Shown here piece by piece: positions 1 through 6,847 of a stretch of DNA of 56,949 bases (within the stretch, counting starts at the first letter, position 1; every line of letters begins with the position of its first letter). The stretch comes from an uncultured Enterobacteriaceae bacterium (GTDB lineage Bacteria; Pseudomonadota; Gammaproteobacteria; Enterobacterales; Enterobacteriaceae): the NCBI GenBank assembly GCA_945271245.1, contig CALYPF010000003.1:1-56949 (forward strand), read 5' to 3'. The notes beneath the pieces are model-generated. The model did not search any database. It was not told the DNA's origin and saw only the letters and a list, made by a program, of their open reading frames with translations. Made by a program: the position numbers and the translations under genes.

Positions 1-48
1 ATCAGTTTTCAACCGCTGGGGTGGATCAGTTTTGCACCGTTGGTAACA
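1..48. mobile_element. End of an IS21-like insertion sequence (left window edge)
   Basis: These 48 bases are identical to the reverse complement of 56902-56949 extended to 56897, so the same IS end occurs in inverted orientation at both window edges. It contains two copies of a short motif (TGGATCAGTTTT and a partial copy) and finishes with CA at 47-48. Multiple terminal repeats and TG...CA termini are typical of the IS21 family. No transposase gene is inside the window, so the family is an inference. The element cuts into a prophage B gene. Confidence 0.65.
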
Positions 49-858
49 AAAGGCGTCTATAACGGCAATATCAGTAACGTCGAGTCGGCTATCGCTGACT
101 TTATCAGCCGCGAGGAAGAACGCGCCCGCCGCCGTGAAGTTAAAGAGTCCTTTGTTCAGACCCAACTGGCCGGGCTGGCGCTGGGTTTAATCAGCAACAC
201 CCATATGGACAGCGATATCGGCGTTATTTATGGCCCTGCAGGCATGGGTAAAACAATGGCGCTGAAGCGCTATGTGGAGATGAATAAGGGCGCGATCCTG
301 ATTGAGGCTGACCCCGGCTACACCGCCAAAGTGCTGCTACAGGAGCTGTGCGCCCGCCTCGGCGTGAAGAAGAACGGCAATATCCATGAGTTAAGCGAGG
401 AGTGCATACAGGCGCTGACGGGCACCGGCTGGGTTGTCCTGGTGGATGAAGCCGAACTGCTTCCCTACCGTGCGTTGGAAGTACTACGCCGCATCCACGA
501 CCGTTCTGGCGTCGCCATCGTGCTGGCGGGCATGCCACGCCTGCTGATTAACCTCAAGGGGTCTCGCGGTGAGTTTGCTCAGCTCTACAGCCGCGTGGGC
601 ATGGCGTTAGATCTTGAGGCCCACAAGGGCAAGTCCGAGGTCGAAGACTTCAACACCATCCTCGCCAGTCTGCTGCCGGATGATGGTGATGACGTTATTA
701 CCGCTCCGGGGGTTGCTGAGGCTTTCCTTAAATATTCAAAGGGCAATTATCGCCGCATGTTCAAGCTGGCGCGGGGTGTTGTTCGTGCCAGCGCTATCGG
801 TAATCAGGGTATCAGCGTCAAGTTAATTGAAACTTACGCGCAACTGTTAATTCACTAA
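40..858 (+). CDS. MuB-like ATPase, 5'-truncated by the IS end
   Basis: This is an AAA+ ATPase of the MuB type, which delivers target DNA to the phage transposase. Walker A GPAGMGKT lies at about residues 65-72 and Walker B VVLVDEAE at about 132-139. Phage sequence begins at base 49; the first three codons (TTG GTA ACA) are IS sequence, so the apparent start is accidental. Mu B is 312 residues with an N-terminal helix-turn-helix followed by a stretch reading KYNG, and the fragment here begins at the equivalent KGVYNG. The HTH DNA-binding part has therefore been cut off while the whole ATPase and C-terminal domain remain. It is probably non-functional as a transposition factor. Confidence 0.85.
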   Translation: MVTKGVYNGNISNVESAIADFISREEERARRREVKESFVQTQLAGLALGLISNTHMDSDIGVIYGPAGMGKTMALKRYVEMNKGAILIEADPGYTAKVLLQELCARLGVKKNGNIHELSEECIQALTGTGWVVLVDEAELLPYRALEVLRRIHDRSGVAIVLAGMPRLLINLKGSRGEFAQLYSRVGMALDLEAHKGKSEVEDFNTILASLLPDDGDDVITAPGVAEAFLKYSKGNYRRMFKLARGVVRASAIGNQGISVKLIETYAQLLIH

Positions 859-872
859 TGGAGTAACGGGTC

Positions 873-1097
873 ATGGATAAACAAGTTCTTAACTGCCACC
901 GCTCACGCGCCAGAATGGAGATTCAGACTCACGGCGGACGTGTCACTGGCTGGCATCCTAAATTACCCATTGTCTACGCTATTGCACCGCTTAGCGGCCC
1001 TCTGTGGCCGGTAGTGGAAGTGGCCGAAAAATTGGGCGGCGTGATAAAAACCATCCGGACATCAAATATCGACGGTTGTACCGTTATCTGGAGGTAA
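873..1097 (+). CDS. Hypothetical early phage protein (74 aa)
   Basis: Small basic protein directly downstream of the B gene and in the same direction, preceded by GGAGTAACGGGTC before ATG. It ends two bases before the next start, as expected for an early operon. The C-terminal part (about residues 45-74, with EVAEKLGGVIKTIR) looks like a small folded domain but I recognise no family. Confidence 0.7.
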   Translation: MDKQVLNCHRSRARMEIQTHGGRVTGWHPKLPIVYAIAPLSGPLWPVVEVAEKLGGVIKTIRTSNIDGCTVIWR

Positions 1098-1099
1098 TT

Positions 1100-1294
1100 A
1101 TGCCGGTCACCCTGGTAATTAAACTAACGCATACGGAGGACGGCATTAACGTTGAGTCAGAAATTAACACGAAGGCAGATTATCACTGCATTCATGAAAT
1201 GGCGCATGCGACTGCGACAGTTGAATATGCCCGACGCGCAGCTGAGGAAATAAACGAATTACTTAACAGGCGTAATACACACTGGAGACATTAA
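1100..1294 (+). CDS. Hypothetical early phage protein (64 aa)
   Basis: The start at 1100 is chosen over an upstream in-frame ATG (1004) because GGAGG stands just before it and the longer version would overlap the preceding gene almost completely. The protein is acidic and probably alpha/beta. No family recognised. It belongs to the early operon and its stop is immediately followed by the next ATG. Confidence 0.7.
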   Translation: MPVTLVIKLTHTEDGINVESEINTKADYHCIHEMAHATATVEYARRAAEEINELLNRRNTHWRH

Positions 1295-1495
1295 ATGCCG
1301 ATAGAGATGAAAATTATCATAGAAGAGGATGCTACTGGTGTTGGCACCCGCATTATGGCCGAAGGTCCGTGTACCGAGGCTGAGGCCCGGCAAGCACAAT
1401 TCATTCATAAAACGGTAATTGCTGCTCTGGAAAGTCGTAAAGGCTTTAAGCGCAATGATAGCGATGTTTGTGAAGTAAAAAAATTAGTAAAATGA
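1295..1495 (+). CDS. Hypothetical early phage protein (66 aa)
   Basis: Starts at the base after the preceding stop codon, with GGAG about ten bases upstream. It opens with a beta-strand-like MPIEMKIIIEEDATG segment, followed by a helix. The layout resembles the previous 64-residue protein, so the two may be distant duplicates. Function unknown. Confidence 0.7.
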   Translation: MPIEMKIIIEEDATGVGTRIMAEGPCTEAEARQAQFIHKTVIAALESRKGFKRNDSDVCEVKKLVK

Positions 1496-1513
1496 ACTCA
1501 GAAGGAAATAAAA

Positions 1514-2161
1514 ATGTCCACTAACAATGTTATTTCAGCGCAATACACAACCGCCCAGGCTCCGGCTGGTTACTGGGTTGATGCAAAGGGCGTATTAACA
1601 CCGGAACACCTTATCAAACCGATTGATAAGGCCCGTGACCAGTTGGTCGGAGAGATTGTTGAGCGGGCTATCGCTCTGAATTCCGCGCTGGCTGAGTTTA
1701 AACTGGCAGGATTCGGTGACATTGCGGCGTTCGTTGACCTTTCAGCCAATGAGTATGGCGTGAACGTCGGAGGCAAGAAAGGCAATGTCACCCTGCATAC
1801 CTTTGATGGGCGATTCAAGATTCAGCGGGCAATGCAGGATCGTATCGCTTTTGATGAACGCCTGCAGGCGGCAAAAGCCCTGATTGATCAGTGTCTGACG
1901 GACTGGACTGAGGGGGCCAGCCCCGAAATCCGCGCCATTATTAACCGCGCTTTCCAGACAGAAAAAGAAGGTGAAGTGAATACCGGTGCGGTACTCGCCC
2001 TGCGTCGTCTTGATATTACTGACGAACGCTGGATTAAGGCGATGGACGCCATCGGGGAGGCTGTACAGGTTGTGGGAAGTCGTTCTTATATTCGTGTATA
2101 TGAGCGCGTGGGCGATTCAGACCAGTATCGCCCGATTGCACTTGATATTGCCGGGGTCTGA
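1514..2161 (+). CDS. DUF3164 family phage protein
   Basis: A 215-residue protein with the general appearance of the DUF3164 family found in early regions of Mu-like prophages. The opening GYWVDAKGVLTPEHLIKPID segment and the central NVGGKKGNVTLHTFDG stretch are the most recognisable parts. Function is not known for the family. It is preceded by a good ribosome binding site (AGAAGGAAAT), and its TGA overlaps the next ATG (ATGA-type junction at 2159-2161). Confidence 0.75.
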   Translation: MSTNNVISAQYTTAQAPAGYWVDAKGVLTPEHLIKPIDKARDQLVGEIVERAIALNSALAEFKLAGFGDIAAFVDLSANEYGVNVGGKKGNVTLHTFDGRFKIQRAMQDRIAFDERLQAAKALIDQCLTDWTEGASPEIRAIINRAFQTEKEGEVNTGAVLALRRLDITDERWIKAMDAIGEAVQVVGSRSYIRVYERVGDSDQYRPIALDIAGV

Positions 2162-2385
2162 TGATGAATATGAAAGCTGAGAACGCCGCACGTAATAACT
2201 ATGGGCTGTATGCCGTAGGCGCGGGCCGCGCAGAGCGCAATGGCGAATGGGGTAAAGCTGCCGAACTGTGGCAATCTGCCCTGACCCACGCCCGCACCAG
2301 TCACTGTCGCCAGTGGGCTGAGACCCGTATCGCTTACTGTTCTAATGCTGCTGCACGCGGCTGGGGCGGGGTCAATGAAAGCTAA
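2161..2385 (+). CDS. ANR-family small regulator-like protein
   Basis: A 74-residue protein resembling the ANR (Aar) family of small negative regulators, which are common in Mu-like phages and enterobacterial accessory DNA. The diagnostic part is the YAVGAGRAERNGEWGKAAEL helical segment followed by a C-terminal region containing WAETRIAYC. Known members antagonise AraC-type activators; for this copy that is inference. Translation is coupled to the preceding gene by overlapping stop and start. Confidence 0.65.
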   Translation: MMNMKAENAARNNYGLYAVGAGRAERNGEWGKAAELWQSALTHARTSHCRQWAETRIAYCSNAAARGWGGVNES

Positions 2386-2566
2386 GGCTTTTAATCAGGC
2401 GCATGCGGTAGGAAGTCATTTTATATACCAGCCATGCAGAGCGCTCAGGGGCGGTTATCCGGTCAGAACCAGAGATAAAGCGCGGGATTTTAAATGTGGT
2501 TGTATTGTTGAAATAGATCGCGCTCCTTATTTTGTTAAAACAGAAACACTGACGCCTGCGGGCTGA
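2375..2566 (+). CDS. Hypothetical conserved phage protein (63 aa)
   Basis: The start at 2375 overlaps the ANR-like gene by 11 bases. The sequence contains SHFIYQPCRALRGG and CGCIVEIDRAPYFV, which look like a small beta-rich domain repeatedly seen in Mu-like early regions; no function is known to me. The longer in-frame start at 2345 would lie deep in the preceding gene. Confidence 0.6.
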   Translation: MKAKAFNQAHAVGSHFIYQPCRALRGGYPVRTRDKARDFKCGCIVEIDRAPYFVKTETLTPAG

Positions 2567-2646
2567 ATTTAAACCGAAATTAATCATCGTTTAATTATGG
2601 CGTAAACCGTCAGGGGACTGCTTACGCCTGAAACAAGGTAATTCAT

Positions 2647-2898
2647 ATGAAGATAGTTAATTCCGAATTCGCTGAATTTATTCAGGATTTAACGTCCTGG
2701 CATGAGCAAAAAGTCGCCGACCTGCAGCTCGTCCTGGCTAAACCTGATGCATCCATATCTTTAGGTAACGGGCTGCCAGATATTCAGGCCGGTAGCGAAA
2801 AAGCAAAGGGTGTTCGTATCGGTATTATTTTGGCATTGAGTGTATTAGGTGAACTGCCATTTTCATTTGATGAGGATGATGACGATGGCGATTACTAA
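2647..2898 (+). CDS. Hypothetical early phage protein with acidic tail (83 aa)
   Basis: Preceded by AAGGTAATTCAT before ATG. The C-terminus is strongly acidic (FDEDDDDGDY), and a hydrophobic helix precedes it at about residues 57-70. No family recognised. The last 14 bases overlap the next gene. Confidence 0.6.
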   Translation: MKIVNSEFAEFIQDLTSWHEQKVADLQLVLAKPDASISLGNGLPDIQAGSEKAKGVRIGIILALSVLGELPFSFDEDDDDGDY

Positions 2899-3346
2899 AC
2901 CGCAATGGACTGGTATCGAAAATACGCTTAAATCTGGTGCTCCTGTGCGCTTCCTGTATCAGGGGCATGAAATTGAAGTGATGAAAATCACCGTTCGCGA
3001 AACCAAAATGGCCTACATCGTCGCGGAGGGCGGCCATGCTCTGGTGGGTTTTCTGAAAAAGGATGATAAGGCTTATAACCCTCTTTCTGAGGTGTTTCTT
3101 CGCAAGAAACTGATTAACCCTCACGCGCGAATCACGCGGTCTATTGCTAAGGAGCGCGGCGGTAAGGCTTACCTTAAGCGCAAAGAGAACCGATATATGA
3201 CGGAGAAAACGCTGGAGGTAACAGATACGTTCTTCCCTACGGCGCGGACGGTGGTAACACACTTTCGCAAAATAAAAGGGCTTGAGCTGGCTCCCGGTGG
3301 GTTCGTCAGCGCTGATGTAGTTAAGGGGGGCGATAGTGCTGCTTAG
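2885..3346 (+). CDS. Hypothetical early phage protein (153 aa)
   Basis: Start at 2885, inside the previous gene's tail; the acidic GATGAGGATGAT run provides a weak ribosome binding site, so this start is inferred from coupling. The N-terminal 70 residues look beta-rich (VRFLYQGHEIEVMKITV). The middle is very basic (KERGGKAYLKRKENR), suggesting nucleic acid contact, but no family is recognised. Confidence 0.6.
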   Translation: MAITKPQWTGIENTLKSGAPVRFLYQGHEIEVMKITVRETKMAYIVAEGGHALVGFLKKDDKAYNPLSEVFLRKKLINPHARITRSIAKERGGKAYLKRKENRYMTEKTLEVTDTFFPTARTVVTHFRKIKGLELAPGGFVSADVVKGGDSAA

Positions 3347-3566
3347 AGTCACCGAAGCAATTTACCCTCAGCCCGGCGAACGGCACGAGTATTGTCTTAA
3401 TGATGGAAGTTCTGTCGTCGAGTGCCCGGCTCTGCCAGCCGTTTCGCGTTTGAGGTTCTACGACAACCGTAATCACCGGATTCTGAATAAAACAGTCCAG
3501 GCATCAATGAAGGCTGCTGTTAATCAGCACAAGAAAAGATGGGGTGGAAGTCATGGCCAGCGCTAA
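3336..3566 (+). CDS. Hypothetical early phage protein (76 aa, GTG start)
   Basis: Begins with GTG at 3336 behind AAGGGGGGCG and overlaps the previous gene by 11 bases. The C-terminal half is basic. No family recognised. It overlaps the next ORF by 14 bases, keeping the chain of coupled early genes. Confidence 0.5.
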   Translation: MLLRVTEAIYPQPGERHEYCLNDGSSVVECPALPAVSRLRFYDNRNHRILNKTVQASMKAAVNQHKKRWGGSHGQR

Positions 3567-3783
3567 TCCGTATGCTGAACACGTTAAAACCGCCCGCAGC
3601 CACCTGCGTCGTCTGGCGACGATCGAACGCCATTTGCTCGAAATGGCAGAGTGCTGGGGTGAGCTGGATACCTGGGTGATGTCACTGCTGGAAAGACAGT
3701 CGGAACAAATTGGTGAATTATCGAAAGATCTGGACGGTTCAGTGGATGACTGGAAGCGCGGCACTGAATGGGAGGAAAGTTAA
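3553..3783 (+). CDS. Hypothetical helical early phage protein (76 aa)
   Basis: ATG at 3553 is preceded by GGGGTGGAAGTC. The whole protein reads as two or three amphipathic helices with many heptad-like leucines (HLRRLATIERHLLEMAE), so a helical bundle or coiled coil is likely. Function unknown. Confidence 0.6.
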   Translation: MASANPYAEHVKTARSHLRRLATIERHLLEMAECWGELDTWVMSLLERQSEQIGELSKDLDGSVDDWKRGTEWEES

Positions 3784-3785
3784 TT

Positions 3786-4088
3786 ATGGGTAAGGCTACT
3801 TATCTCGATGAACTAAATAAAGCGTGGCAGAAGGAATACCGTTTCCGCCGGAAACGTTGTCACTCCCCGTATAAAAATAGCGATAAAAACCGCTGGATTG
3901 AAGTCTGTAATGCGCATAATCGACGCGTTATGCGTAAAGCTCGCCGTTCGGTTGGTAAGTCCAATAAGCTTGGTTGCCGGAGAACGGTGCGAGGTATGTG
4001 CGCATTTCTCAATGAGATCCAGATGTGGTCGACAATATGCCGCCATAACCGCAAGGTGTCATCCGCTAAGGAGAACTGTCATGGGTAA
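3786..4088 (+). CDS. Hypothetical very basic early phage protein (100 aa)
   Basis: Start at 3786 follows GGAGGAAAG. The protein is exceptionally rich in Arg and Lys with scattered cysteines (C28, C44 and others near the C-terminus) and has no clear hydrophobic core, so it may bind nucleic acid. No family recognised. Its end overlaps the next gene by 8 bases. Confidence 0.55.
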   Translation: MGKATYLDELNKAWQKEYRFRRKRCHSPYKNSDKNRWIEVCNAHNRRVMRKARRSVGKSNKLGCRRTVRGMCAFLNEIQMWSTICRHNRKVSSAKENCHG

Positions 4089-4446
4089 AATGACGTTCGT
4101 GGTCGATTATCCTGATGGTCAGGAGCCACCAGTAAGCGCTGGTAGCGATATCTACGGTGGAACGTTGGTATCCGCGTCGTTTCATGATGCTATTGAGTCT
4201 GGGGATTATATCGCCTCGTTCTTGAGTTATCTTCAGGGCGGATTGTTTTGGCTTGAGGCATGGCTTGAGGTTGCAGAGGATAATGGCTGGAAATTCCAGG
4301 AGATTACCCGAAGTTACGCTAAAATCGTCGTCCCTGAGGATCAGGTCTGTAGCGTAGAGAAACTGGTCAAAGTCAGTGTCCCTGTTTTATTCCAGATGGA
4401 TGTTGTAGCGTCGAAAGCACCTAGAATAGTGGAAAATTTCCGTTAA
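4081..4446 (+). CDS. Hypothetical early phage protein (121 aa)
   Basis: The start at 4081 is chosen because AAGGAGAACTGTC stands directly before it; the upstream in-frame ATG would run through the preceding gene. It is an acidic, soluble protein with a Trp-rich centre (LFWLEAWLEVAEDNGW). Last gene before a strong terminator, hence the end of the first early transcription unit. Function unknown. Confidence 0.65.
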   Translation: MGKMTFVVDYPDGQEPPVSAGSDIYGGTLVSASFHDAIESGDYIASFLSYLQGGLFWLEAWLEVAEDNGWKFQEITRSYAKIVVPEDQVCSVEKLVKVSVPVLFQMDVVASKAPRIVENFR

Positions 4447-4455
4447 TAGCATAAT

Positions 4456-4480
4456 GGCCTTCTTCGGAAGGCCTTTTTTT
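4456..4480 (+). terminator. Intrinsic terminator closing the early operon
   Basis: Perfect 7-bp stem GGCCTTC / GAAGGCC capped by the stable TTCG tetraloop and followed by seven T residues. It separates the coupled early genes from the membrane-protein gene at 4494. Confidence 0.95.
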
Positions 4481-4493
4481 GAGGGGTTTTTAT

Positions 4494-4814
4494 ATGTCTG
4501 ATGGATTAAAAACGTTTAGAAATTGTGCGATTGGGGGCGTTCTTTTCTCGACCGTGACATCTATGATTCGTGGGGCTTTTGTCGAAAATCAGTTAGAGAG
4601 AATTGCCAACGGCATAGAACTTATAGCCGGAGTTGCCGTGGTGTGTGTGATTGTCTGGTTATACTCGCTAAAGTATCAATACCCTGAATTTTTCAGGAAA
4701 GCGGATAAAGCTCCTCGCTCGCACCTGACGCCCCCGAAACGTGAGCCGGAGCAGAAAACCCTATCAGCCGTTGAAAAGGCAGAAAATGCAGAGCTATGGG
4801 GCGGTAAAAAGTGA
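4494..4814 (+). CDS. Hypothetical membrane protein (106 aa)
   Basis: ATG at 4494 is preceded by GAGGGG. There are two hydrophobic segments, about residues 10-25 and a longer one at about 41-58 (IELIAGVAVVCVIVWLY), followed by a charged, proline-rich tail. It sits after a strong terminator, so its expression depends on read-through or a weak local promoter. Function unknown; a small inner-membrane phage protein is the most one can say. Confidence 0.6.
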   Translation: MSDGLKTFRNCAIGGVLFSTVTSMIRGAFVENQLERIANGIELIAGVAVVCVIVWLYSLKYQYPEFFRKADKAPRSHLTPPKREPEQKTLSAVEKAENAELWGGKK

Positions 4815-4824
4815 TTCTGTTTAA

Positions 4825-4853
4825 TTGACGCCATGCTGTTTTTGTGATCCAAT
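4825..4853 (+). promoter_or_regulatory. Possible sigma70-type promoter before the middle genes
   Basis: TTGACG (4825-4830), a 17-base spacer and TCCAAT (4848-4853). The -35 is good and the -10 fair. A terminator follows at 4897, so any transcript would be attenuated. This is the only promoter-like match noticed between the early block and the Mor-family gene; Mu drives its equivalent genes from Pe and Pm. Confidence 0.3.
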
Positions 4854-4896
4854 CAAATTGTTAAAACTGTTCACCACAATTTGAAACTGGCTCAAG

Positions 4897-4919
4897 CCCC
4901 GCCCTGTGCGGGGTTTTTT
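4897..4919 (+). terminator. Intrinsic terminator before the middle genes
   Basis: CCCCGC / GCGGGG stem with loop CCTGT and six T residues. It lies 25 bases before the next ATG and would stop early transcripts entering the middle region. Confidence 0.9.
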
Positions 4920-4944
4920 CGTTTGAATCCCCGGAGAATTTCCC

Positions 4945-5223
4945 ATGACCAACTATGCCAAACTCGGCGAGTACACCGCCTATAAAAAACAGGCTCAGGA
5001 CGCGGCAGATCGTCGTCGCCTCAGTCTTGCCATGCTGGAACGTAAAGCCGGTGATTTGAAAAACCTGTGTGCTGTGACTATTGATGTGCCGGAATTGACC
5101 GCTCTGCAGCAGGATGCCGTCAGGGCTGAAGAGGAGATGCGGGCCGCAGTCGAGGCGGCTAATCAGGCTGCACCACTGTGCGGTGAGCACAAGATTGATC
5201 TCAAGCTTCTTATGGACATCTGA
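4945..5223 (+). CDS. Hypothetical coiled-coil phage protein (92 aa)
   Basis: ATG at 4945 with GGAG some 14 bases upstream. Long charged helices (AYKKQAQDAADRRRLSLAML and the Ala/Glu-rich segment 50-75) suggest a coiled coil. It is placed just before the gp16-like gene, where Mu-like phages carry small accessory genes. No family recognised. Confidence 0.6.
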   Translation: MTNYAKLGEYTAYKKQAQDAADRRRLSLAMLERKAGDLKNLCAVTIDVPELTALQQDAVRAEEEMRAAVEAANQAAPLCGEHKIDLKLLMDI

Positions 5224-5239
5224 CGGTTACGGGATACCA

Positions 5240-5635
5240 ATGAAAGCAAATCTGATCCGCATTATTCACACAGGCAAATCATCCCTCGGCTGGGACGATG
5301 ACACTTATCGCGATGTGCTGGCCCGCCAGACCGGCAAACGTTCGGCGCGTGACTGTACCACCGCCGAACTTGAAAAAGTGGTGCTGTACATGCGCACTCA
5401 GGGCTTTGCGCCGTCTTCCCGTGGTCGCCGTCCCCGCGTGGCGACGGGTCGTAAAGCTATGCTGGGTAAGATTGAGGCCATGCTGGCGGAGGCTGGCCGT
5501 CCGTGGGGTTATCTCGATGGTATTGTGGAGCGCATGCTGGGCGAGGCGAAGCCGGTAGAGTGGCTGAATGACGATCAGGTGCGTAAGCTGATGCAAATGC
5601 TGATTGTTGACGCGAAGCGTCACGGGAGGCTGTGA
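5240..5635 (+). CDS. Mu gp16-like protein (DUF1018 family)
   Basis: A 131-residue protein beginning MKANLIRIIHTGKSSLGWDD. Gp16/DUF1018 members typically start with a helix followed by the L-x-W-D-D-x-x-Y pattern seen here, then R-x-S-x-x-x-C/D and an E-L-x-x-V motif. It always sits directly before mor/C in Mu-like genomes, as here. The start at 5240 is preferred because an upstream in-frame ATG (5114) would overlap the previous gene extensively. Function unknown; a middle-gene regulatory role has been suggested from position only. Confidence 0.8.
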   Translation: MKANLIRIIHTGKSSLGWDDDTYRDVLARQTGKRSARDCTTAELEKVVLYMRTQGFAPSSRGRRPRVATGRKAMLGKIEAMLAEAGRPWGYLDGIVERMLGEAKPVEWLNDDQVRKLMQMLIVDAKRHGRL

Positions 5636-5636
5636 T

Positions 5637-6086
5637 ATGCGCGAGTTTGACCTTGAATCCCTCGAAGAGCTGCTGCCGGATACCGCCCGTCAGATAGCCG
5701 ATGTGATAGGCTTCCCGGCCACGCAGCGGCTGATTGAGCGCTTTGGCGGTGCCTGTTTCCCGGTCGGTCGTGGGCTGCGCGGCACTGGCGAGCGCCGTCT
5801 GTCCATGCTGCGGGAGGTTATCGGCGAAGAGAACACCCGCCAGCTTGTTAAGCGTTTCGGCGGTGACAGCTCGCTGGTGATCCCCCGCTGTGCCGATGCG
5901 CTGCGGGAGTGGCGCAACCGCTGTTTTCTCGCTGAGGTTGACAGTATGCTGGCCGATGGCGAATCATTGCGCATGGCGCTCACGGTACTCGGCCCCAAAT
6001 ACGGCATCGGCAATACCCGTGCCTGGGCCATTGTAGCCAGCCGCCGTCAGGCAACCTCTCCCCCGGCACAGGGGGCATTGTTCTGA
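5637..6086 (+). CDS. Mor/C-family late transcription activator
   Basis: A Mor/C-family DNA-binding activator of 149 residues. Mu uses two paralogues, Mor for the middle promoter and C for late promoters; only one is present here, so this protein probably does the C job. The family signature, an N-terminal dimerisation domain (LLPDTARQIADVIGFPATQRLIERFGG region, residues 9-36) followed by a C-terminal HTH, is visible. The FGG turn occurs twice (about 34-36 and 77-79), suggesting an internal repeat. ATG at 5637 follows CGGGAGGC and overlaps the stop region of the gp16-like gene. Likely targets are the three shared motifs at 6094, 14171 and 25714. Confidence 0.85.
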   Translation: MREFDLESLEELLPDTARQIADVIGFPATQRLIERFGGACFPVGRGLRGTGERRLSMLREVIGEENTRQLVKRFGGDSSLVIPRCADALREWRNRCFLAEVDSMLADGESLRMALTVLGPKYGIGNTRAWAIVASRRQATSPPAQGALF

Positions 6087-6093
6087 TGGTATA

Positions 6094-6140
6094 CCGCTTC
6101 ACCCCCGTATCATGCCCTGAGTTACGCCACCCATCACAAT
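6094..6140 (+). promoter_or_regulatory. Late promoter Plys-like, activator motif plus -10
   Basis: Motif CCGCTTCACCCCCGTA (6094-6109), 25 bases, then -10-like CACAAT (6135-6140). The same motif and the same 25-base distance occur at 14171 and 25714. There is no recognisable -35. The motif would lie at about -53 to -38, just upstream of the -35 position, where Mu C binds. The predicted start, about 6147, falls inside the hairpin at 6142-6164. Confidence 0.75.
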
Positions 6141-6141
6141 A

Positions 6142-6170
6142 ACCCTCACAAACTTTGTGAGGGTTTTTTT
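6142..6170 (+). terminator. Terminator hairpin that also covers the endolysin ribosome binding site
   Basis: Perfect 11-bp inverted repeat ACCCTCACAAA (6142-6152) / TTTGTGAGGGT (6154-6164) followed by a T tract that runs into the ATG at 6171. The only ribosome binding site for the endolysin, GAGGG (about 6159-6163), lies in the 3' arm. Read-through RNA would terminate or be untranslatable. RNA starting near 6147 lacks the outer part of the 5' arm. Confidence 0.85.
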
Positions 6171-6569
6171 ATGTCTTCTTTCCGCTTCAGTCAGCGCAGC
6201 GAGTCCCGCCTGCAGGGTGTTCACCCTGACCTGGTGAAAGTGACCCGCCGTGCGCTGGAACTGTCTTCCGTTGATTTTGGTATCACCGAAGGTTTCCGTT
6301 CTCAGGAACGCCAGAAACAGATGGTCGCTCAGGGCAGCAGCCAGACCATGAACAGCCGCCACCTTACCGGTCATGCGGTGGACGTGGTGGCTTATGTTGG
6401 CGCTGAAATTTCGTGGGACATGCCGCTCTATCAGCAAATTGCGCAGGCGTTTAAGCAGGCTTCAGCTGAGCTTTCCATTCCCGTTGAGTGGGGTGGCGAC
6501 TGGAAAACGCTGAAGGATGGCCCGCACTTCCAGCTTCCCTTTGCGCAGTATCCGGCTACAGCCGCGTGA
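6171..6569 (+). CDS. Endolysin, M15 family peptidase
   Basis: A 132-residue peptidoglycan peptidase of the M15 (VanY/L-alanyl-D-glutamate peptidase) type, which cuts the peptide bridge of the wall at lysis. The zinc and catalytic residues are visible in S62-x-H64-x-x-G67-x-A69-x-D71 and in D116-G-P-H119. There is no signal peptide, so release depends on the holin that follows. The ribosome binding site is buried in the hairpin 6142-6164. The stop overlaps the holin region (TGATG). Confidence 0.92.
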   Translation: MSSFRFSQRSESRLQGVHPDLVKVTRRALELSSVDFGITEGFRSQERQKQMVAQGSSQTMNSRHLTGHAVDVVAYVGAEISWDMPLYQQIAQAFKQASAELSIPVEWGGDWKTLKDGPHFQLPFAQYPATAA

Positions 6570-6589
6570 TGTTCCGGGGGATCGTACTG

Positions 6590-6847
6590 ATGGCACTCCT
6601 TAACCGCCTGGGCGAGTTAATCACCAACCCACAGGGCCGACTGTCCACCACCGATACCGCCACGATGGTAGCGCTGGTTGTCAGTTCGCTGGCGCTGCTT
6701 ATCTGCGTGGTGATGGACAGGCAGCCTGATGCCGCACTGGGCTTGTATCTCGGTGCCTGGGTAACACATGCTGGCGTGCAGGTTCACCAGAAGCTGAAGG
6801 TGCCTGTTGCCCGGCCTGCGGGAGGCAAGGATGAACAGCGCAGTTAA
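6590..6847 (+). CDS. Putative holin (small membrane protein, Mu-like)
   Basis: About 85 residues beginning MALLNRLGELITNPQGRLST, a pattern shared with DUF2644-like putative holins of Mu-type phages. Two hydrophobic segments (about residues 25-43 and 50-62) flank a short polar turn. A start at 6569 overlapping the endolysin stop is the alternative; 6590 is preferred for its GGGGG element. Role inferred from size, membrane segments and position between endolysin and spanins. Confidence 0.7.
   Translation: MALLNRLGELITNPQGRLSTTDTATMVALVVSSLALLICVVMDRQPDAALGLYLGAWVTHAGVQVHQKLKVPVARPAGGKDEQRS

Noticed and set aside
32-63. Hybrid promoter with TTGCAC of the IS tip and TATAAC in phage DNA
   Set aside because: The spacing is 20 bases, too long for a normal sigma70 promoter.
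224-538. Minus-strand ORFs overlapping the B ATPase and most late genes
   Set aside because: They are antisense shadows of GC-rich coding regions without start signals or family resemblance.
1-6086. Mu Gam, Kil or second activator among the early ORFs
   Set aside because: None of the early proteins has the length or sequence of Gam; the 215-aa protein fits DUF3164 instead.
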